Of a stretch of 64,000 nt of DNA, positions 60,649 to 64,000 are shown piece by piece. A model generated the notes under the pieces. That model made no database searches. It had not been told where the DNA came from and saw only the letters and a list, made by a program, of their open reading frames with translations. Location of the stretch: assembly GCA_049241565.1 (NCBI GenBank), contig JBMLQL010000060.1, positions 1 to 64,000 on the forward strand. Direction: 5' to 3'. The position numbers and the translations under genes were made by a program. Origin of the DNA: DZBG01 sp049241565 (lineage in GTDB: Bacteria; Bdellovibrionota; Bacteriovoracia; Bacteriovoracales; Bacteriovoracaceae). How positions within the stretch are numbered: position 1 is the stretch's first letter; every line of letters begins with the position of its first letter.

Positions 60649-61773
60649 ATGCAAAAAAAGCTCGTCCCCGACTATATTGAAAAACTAGAGGTTTACCAAG
60701 CCGGAAAACCTATTGATGAACTGGCCCGTGAAAAAGGACTCACAAAAATTTCTAAATTGGCCAGTAACGAGAATCCATTGGGTCCAAGTCCAATGGCCAT
60801 TCGTGAAATGACTAATGCTCTTTGGGATGTTCATCGCTACCCAGATATGTTTGCTCATCAACTCAAAAACTCACTATGTGAACTTTATAAATTAAAACCA
60901 CAGAATATTATTTTAGGAAATGGTTCAGAAGGAATCATGGGCTATATTGTACGTGCCTTTCTTCAACCCAATGAAGAAGTTGTGACAAGCGAAAATACTT
61001 TTATTGGTTTTTTGATTCTCGCCAAATCTGTGGGGGCAAAACTTATCCAAGTTCCACGCAAGCCTGACTACAAATACGATGTCGAGGCCATGGCCAAAAA
61101 AATCACTCCGAATACTAAGATCGTTTACATTGCCAACCCTGATAATCCAACAGGTACTTATATCACGAAAGAAGAATTTGATTATTTAATGGGCCATGTC
61201 CCAAGTCACACTATCGTGATTTTAGATGAAGCTTATTTTGAATTTGCTCAAGATTGCTGGGATTATCCAGATTCTATGCACTACCGCTACGATAACGTTA
61301 TCACTCTTAGAACTTTCTCTAAGGCCTATGGCATATCTGGAGTTCGTTGTGGTTATGGTTTTGGACATGACTACCTTATTGGAAATCTTCATAAAGTGAA
61401 GCTTCCTTTTGAGCCAAGTCTTATTGCTCAGAAAGGGGCCTATGGTGCCCTTCAAGATTATCCACATCTCAAGCGCACACTTGAGAATAATAAAAAACGT
61501 TATAGTGCTCTAATGGATTTTTTAACTCAAAATAAGTTTAAGCCTATCCCTTCAGTCACAAATTTTGTCACAATCAAAACAGGTTCTGAAGAAGCCAGTA
61601 TGTATCTTTATAATGAGCTTCTTAATCATGGAGTTATTATTCGTCCACTGAAGGCCAATCTTATGCCAGATCATGTGCGCATCTCCATAGGAACCAAAGA
61701 TGAAATGAACCATTTCTATCAGGCCATGGAAGAAGTTCTTCCTGACTATGATAAAAAGTTTGGGAGGATCTAA
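60649..61773 (+). CDS. hisC: HisC-type aminotransferase (histidinol-phosphate or tyrosine)
   Basis: 374 residues, PLP fold-type I subgroup I-beta. Seen: KLASNENPLGPSPMAI, the YIANPDNPTGT motif, ILDEAYFEFA (Asp and Tyr), the PLP lysine in RTFSKAYGISGVRCGYG and RISIGTKDEM near the end. HisC enzymes often also use tyrosine and phenylalanine. Here it heads an operon of tyrosine-degradation genes (fumarylacetoacetase and homogentisate dioxygenase), so aromatic transamination is the likely job; no other his genes of the biosynthetic pathway are near. The stop overlaps the next start by one base (TAATG). Confidence 0.88.
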   Translation: MQKKLVPDYIEKLEVYQAGKPIDELAREKGLTKISKLASNENPLGPSPMAIREMTNALWDVHRYPDMFAHQLKNSLCELYKLKPQNIILGNGSEGIMGYIVRAFLQPNEEVVTSENTFIGFLILAKSVGAKLIQVPRKPDYKYDVEAMAKKITPNTKIVYIANPDNPTGTYITKEEFDYLMGHVPSHTIVILDEAYFEFAQDCWDYPDSMHYRYDNVITLRTFSKAYGISGVRCGYGFGHDYLIGNLHKVKLPFEPSLIAQKGAYGALQDYPHLKRTLENNKKRYSALMDFLTQNKFKPIPSVTNFVTIKTGSEEASMYLYNELLNHGVIIRPLKANLMPDHVRISIGTKDEMNHFYQAMEEVLPDYDKKFGRI

Positions 61774-62792
61774 TGAAAGTTTGTACTTATAAAAGAAATA
61801 CTCCCATTGGCGTTGTGAAAAGACTTGGATTTTTTCATGATAATCAAACCATTATTGATGTGAATTTTGTGGCCCAGGCCCAATTTGAAATTAAAGGCTA
61901 TTATGATGCTCCGGCCAGGGCAGAACTCTTTGTTCCCTCATCACTCTCTCGCTTTCTCAATCTTCATCAAGATGGTGCCATCCATAAACTTCACGAAGTT
62001 CATGCTCTTTATAAAGAACTCTCTAAAGAAGGCATTCTTAAAACGAAAACAGGTGCTGATATTGCCTTTAATCTTCTCGATACAAAAAGTGAAGTGAGTC
62101 TCGGAACTCCAATTGATCAAATCAATATGTACCGTGACTTCTACGCTCATGAAAAACATGTGAAGAAAGGTTTTGAAAAAAGAAATGAACCCGTACCACC
62201 GGCCTGGTATGAAATTCCCGCTTATTATAAAGGCGGTAATACAGGCTTTATTGGAACAGATGAAATCATTCCATGGCCTTATTATACAAAACAGCTTGAT
62301 TACGAGCTAGAGCTTGGAGTTGTTATTGGAAGAGATGGAAAAGATATAAAGGCCAAAGACATTAATCATCATATTTTTGGTTTCACGATCCTTAATGATG
62401 TTTCTGCTCGAGATATTCAACGCAAAGAAATGTCCATTCGCCTAGGCCCTGCCAAAGGTAAAGACTGGTGCTCAGTCATTGGCCCGGTGATTGTGACTTT
62501 TGATGAATTTAACTATGAAGAGCCAAACCTTCTTATGACTGCGGCAGTCAATGATGTTGAATGGTCTCGAGGAATGTCTGGAGACTCACATTATTCTTGG
62601 GGAGAGATGATTGAGCATCTCACCATGGAAGAATGGGTTCGTGCCACAGACTTTCTTGGCTCAGGAACAGTAGGTACAGGCTGCGGCCTTGAATTAGATA
62701 AATGGATTCAGCCAGGGGATAAACTTGAGCTCACCATTGATAAAATCGGAACATTAAAAAATATTGTAGGAACTCCCAATACAAAACCGTAG
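61773..62792 (+). CDS. fahA: Fumarylacetoacetase
   Basis: 339 residues; the last step of tyrosine breakdown, cleaving fumarylacetoacetate to fumarate and acetoacetate. Family features: IPAYYKGGNTGFIGTD, YELELGVVIGRDGKDI (metal-binding Glu), GFTILNDVSARDIQ and GPAKGKDWCSVIGP. It differs from catechol-pathway hydratases by the SARDIQRKEMS stretch and its size. It is coupled to the aminotransferase by a one-base overlap and followed by hmgA seven bases later. Confidence 0.9.
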   Translation: MKVCTYKRNTPIGVVKRLGFFHDNQTIIDVNFVAQAQFEIKGYYDAPARAELFVPSSLSRFLNLHQDGAIHKLHEVHALYKELSKEGILKTKTGADIAFNLLDTKSEVSLGTPIDQINMYRDFYAHEKHVKKGFEKRNEPVPPAWYEIPAYYKGGNTGFIGTDEIIPWPYYTKQLDYELELGVVIGRDGKDIKAKDINHHIFGFTILNDVSARDIQRKEMSIRLGPAKGKDWCSVIGPVIVTFDEFNYEEPNLLMTAAVNDVEWSRGMSGDSHYSWGEMIEHLTMEEWVRATDFLGSGTVGTGCGLELDKWIQPGDKLELTIDKIGTLKNIVGTPNTKP

Positions 62793-62799
62793 GACTTTT

Positions 62800-63894
62800 A
62801 TGGAAAACTTTAAAGCAAGTGGCGTTTATACTAAACAAGCTCATGTAAGAATCCCTGAAGGGATGTATGAGGAAGAACATGGAAGGAAAGGTTTTTTCGG
62901 ACGTGTCTCTCATATCTATCATGAATACAAACCTACCGACTGGACTCATATTGTAGGAGAACTCCGTCCTCACAATCTCCCTCCTGTCTTTGATGAGTCA
63001 TCGCTTAAAAATAAGTTTATTAAAATCCTTTTTAATAATGATGTAGAAGTTTATCTCGGCTTTCGCGATAAACCCTATGAAACTTTTTTCAGAAACGCTG
63101 ACCACGATGAAATGTTTTTTATTCATGAAGGCGAAGGTCGAATTGAAACAATTTATGGTCATCTTCCCTACGTGAAAGGTGACTATATTATTATCCCACG
63201 TGGGACAACTTATAAAACTTATCTGAAGACACCAACGAAGGTTCTCAAGGTAGAATCGAGATCTGAATTCGAAGAACCATCACGAGGAATTCTTGGGCCA
63301 AATGCTCTTTATGATCAAACGGCAAAATTCGTTCCAGAATCGGCTAAAGGTTCTGAGCAAAATTTAGATTCATACCAAATTGATATCAAACACAGAGGAA
63401 AAATTTCTCATGTGACCTATCCTTTTAATCCACTAGATGCTGCTGGATGGAAAGGATCACTCTACCCATGGAAAGTTTCAATCTACGATTATTGTCCGGT
63501 TAATTCACACAAGTATCATATTCCACCATCAGGACATACGACGTTTGTTTGTCATAATTTTGTAGTTTGTTCATTCGTCGCACGTCCTCTAGAGCATACA
63601 TCTGAAGGTGTCCTCAAGGTTCCGTTCTATCATTCAAATATTGATTATGATGAAATTCTATTTTATCACCAAGGAAATTTCTTTTCTCGTGATAATATAG
63701 ATGCAGGAGCTATCACTTATCACCCACAGGGGATTCACCATGGACCACACCCTAAGGCCTTTGCGAAGGCCAATGAGAAAGAGTTCACTGATGAATTCGC
63801 GGTGATGATTGATACACGCTATCCTCTAGATATGACTGACGACTTTAAGAGACTTGAAAATACTGAATACTGGAAAAGTTGGATGACTAAATAA
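62800..63894 (+). CDS. hmgA: Homogentisate 1,2-dioxygenase
   Basis: 364 residues (the human enzyme is 445), an Fe(II) cupin that opens homogentisate to maleylacetoacetate. Signature: YKPTDWTHIVGELRPHNLPP near the start, and the iron-binding end YHSNIDYDEILFYHQGNF followed by GAITYHPQGIHHGPHPKA, supplying His, Glu and His. With the fumarylacetoacetase upstream it makes the second half of tyrosine degradation; the maleylacetoacetate isomerase and 4-hydroxyphenylpyruvate dioxygenase genes are not in the window. It is shorter than most homologues, a bacterial subgroup. Confidence 0.93.
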   Translation: MENFKASGVYTKQAHVRIPEGMYEEEHGRKGFFGRVSHIYHEYKPTDWTHIVGELRPHNLPPVFDESSLKNKFIKILFNNDVEVYLGFRDKPYETFFRNADHDEMFFIHEGEGRIETIYGHLPYVKGDYIIIPRGTTYKTYLKTPTKVLKVESRSEFEEPSRGILGPNALYDQTAKFVPESAKGSEQNLDSYQIDIKHRGKISHVTYPFNPLDAAGWKGSLYPWKVSIYDYCPVNSHKYHIPPSGHTTFVCHNFVVCSFVARPLEHTSEGVLKVPFYHSNIDYDEILFYHQGNFFSRDNIDAGAITYHPQGIHHGPHPKAFAKANEKEFTDEFAVMIDTRYPLDMTDDFKRLENTEYWKSWMTK

Positions 63895-63909
63895 CCAAAG
63901 GGAACATGA

Positions 63910-64000
63910 ATGAAACGGATTTTATTTTTACTTTTGATCTCCTCTCAAGCTTTTGCTGCCGATATCAATCTTGATAACATCAGCAAATCTGATCTTGAAA
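63910..64000 (+). CDS. Start of a secreted protein, cut by window edge
   Basis: The 30 visible codons begin MKRILFLLLISSQAFAADIN, a clear signal peptide with cleavage after AFA, and continue LDNISKSDLE. AAAGGGAACATGA upstream is the ribosome site. It lies 15 bases after hmgA on the same strand. The product cannot be named. Confidence 0.7.
   Translation, partial: MKRILFLLLISSQAFAADINLDNISKSDLE

Noticed and set aside
1..64000. tRNA, rRNA, CRISPR arrays, insertion sequences, prophage
   Set aside because: Looked for in every intergenic space; no cloverleaf with a T-loop consensus, no regularly spaced repeats, no transposase or phage-type genes were seen.

Overview
The window is AT-rich (by eye roughly 38% G+C) and densely coded on both strands. 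Its gene content points to the Bdellovibrionota, most likely the Bacteriovoracales/Bacteriovorax side of predatory bacteria. The main reasons are an Agl/Glt-type gliding (focal-adhesion) gene set, many lipoproteins and signal-peptide proteins without obvious homologues, sigma-54 control elements, and a Gram-negative envelope (heptosyltransferase-like protein, YejABE, outer-membrane beta-barrel). Taxonomy is inferred from content, not from a marker-gene comparison. Two runs of exactly 100 N (30641-30740 and 33115-33214) show a scaffolded draft assembly, and both interrupt genes of the gliding cluster.

Region by region. 1-553: 5' part of nagB (minus, GTG start). 691-4422: an NtrC-type sigma-54 activator followed directly by a consensus -24/-12 promoter and three genes (two small probable HTH proteins and a lipoprotein) that look like its target operon. 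4450-8383: EEP-family hydrolase, phosphatidylserine decarboxylase, HtrA-like protease and a PLP aminotransferase. 8429-12103: yejABE-type peptide importer without its ATPase. 12124-15648: a run of minus-strand secreted or unknown proteins, including a matrixin protease and a methyltransferase with a signal peptide, preceded by a second sigma-54-like promoter. 15913-17894: groES-groEL. 18204-24324: lipoprotein, M48 protease, small secreted protein, DNA polymerase I lacking a proofreading residue, and an RDD protein. 24441-24764: thioredoxin.

24975-38812 is the most distinctive block. On the plus strand lie an ExbB/TolQ-like channel subunit and two ExbD/TolR-like subunits (the AglRQS arrangement) and a lipoprotein with three ASH-type repeats. 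Converging on them is a minus-strand operon: outer-membrane beta-barrel, two large periplasmic repeat proteins, a TPR lipoprotein, a small secreted protein, an FHA/TM/AgmX-type energy-coupling protein and a two-gene ABC transporter with a non-canonical switch residue. Together they read as a trans-envelope, proton-driven machine of the Glt/Agl type.

38885-44586: AddAB-type helicase-nuclease pair in which both subunits carry a RecB-type nuclease and Fe-S cysteines. 44653-53080: Hsp33, a lipoprotein and membrane-protein pair, a membrane Fe-S/CCG oxidoreductase of the EtfD type, and three translationally coupled secreted proteins of unknown function. 53179-57157: hisS-valS. 57257-60570: small secreted protein, glycosyltransferase 9, CysZ/EI24 protein, DUF309 protein and fabI. 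60649-63894: HisC-like aminotransferase, fumarylacetoacetase and homogentisate dioxygenase, a tyrosine-degradation operon, followed by the start of another secreted protein. I found no tRNA, rRNA, CRISPR array, insertion sequence or prophage. The only gene-free stretch above 300 bases is 17895-18203.
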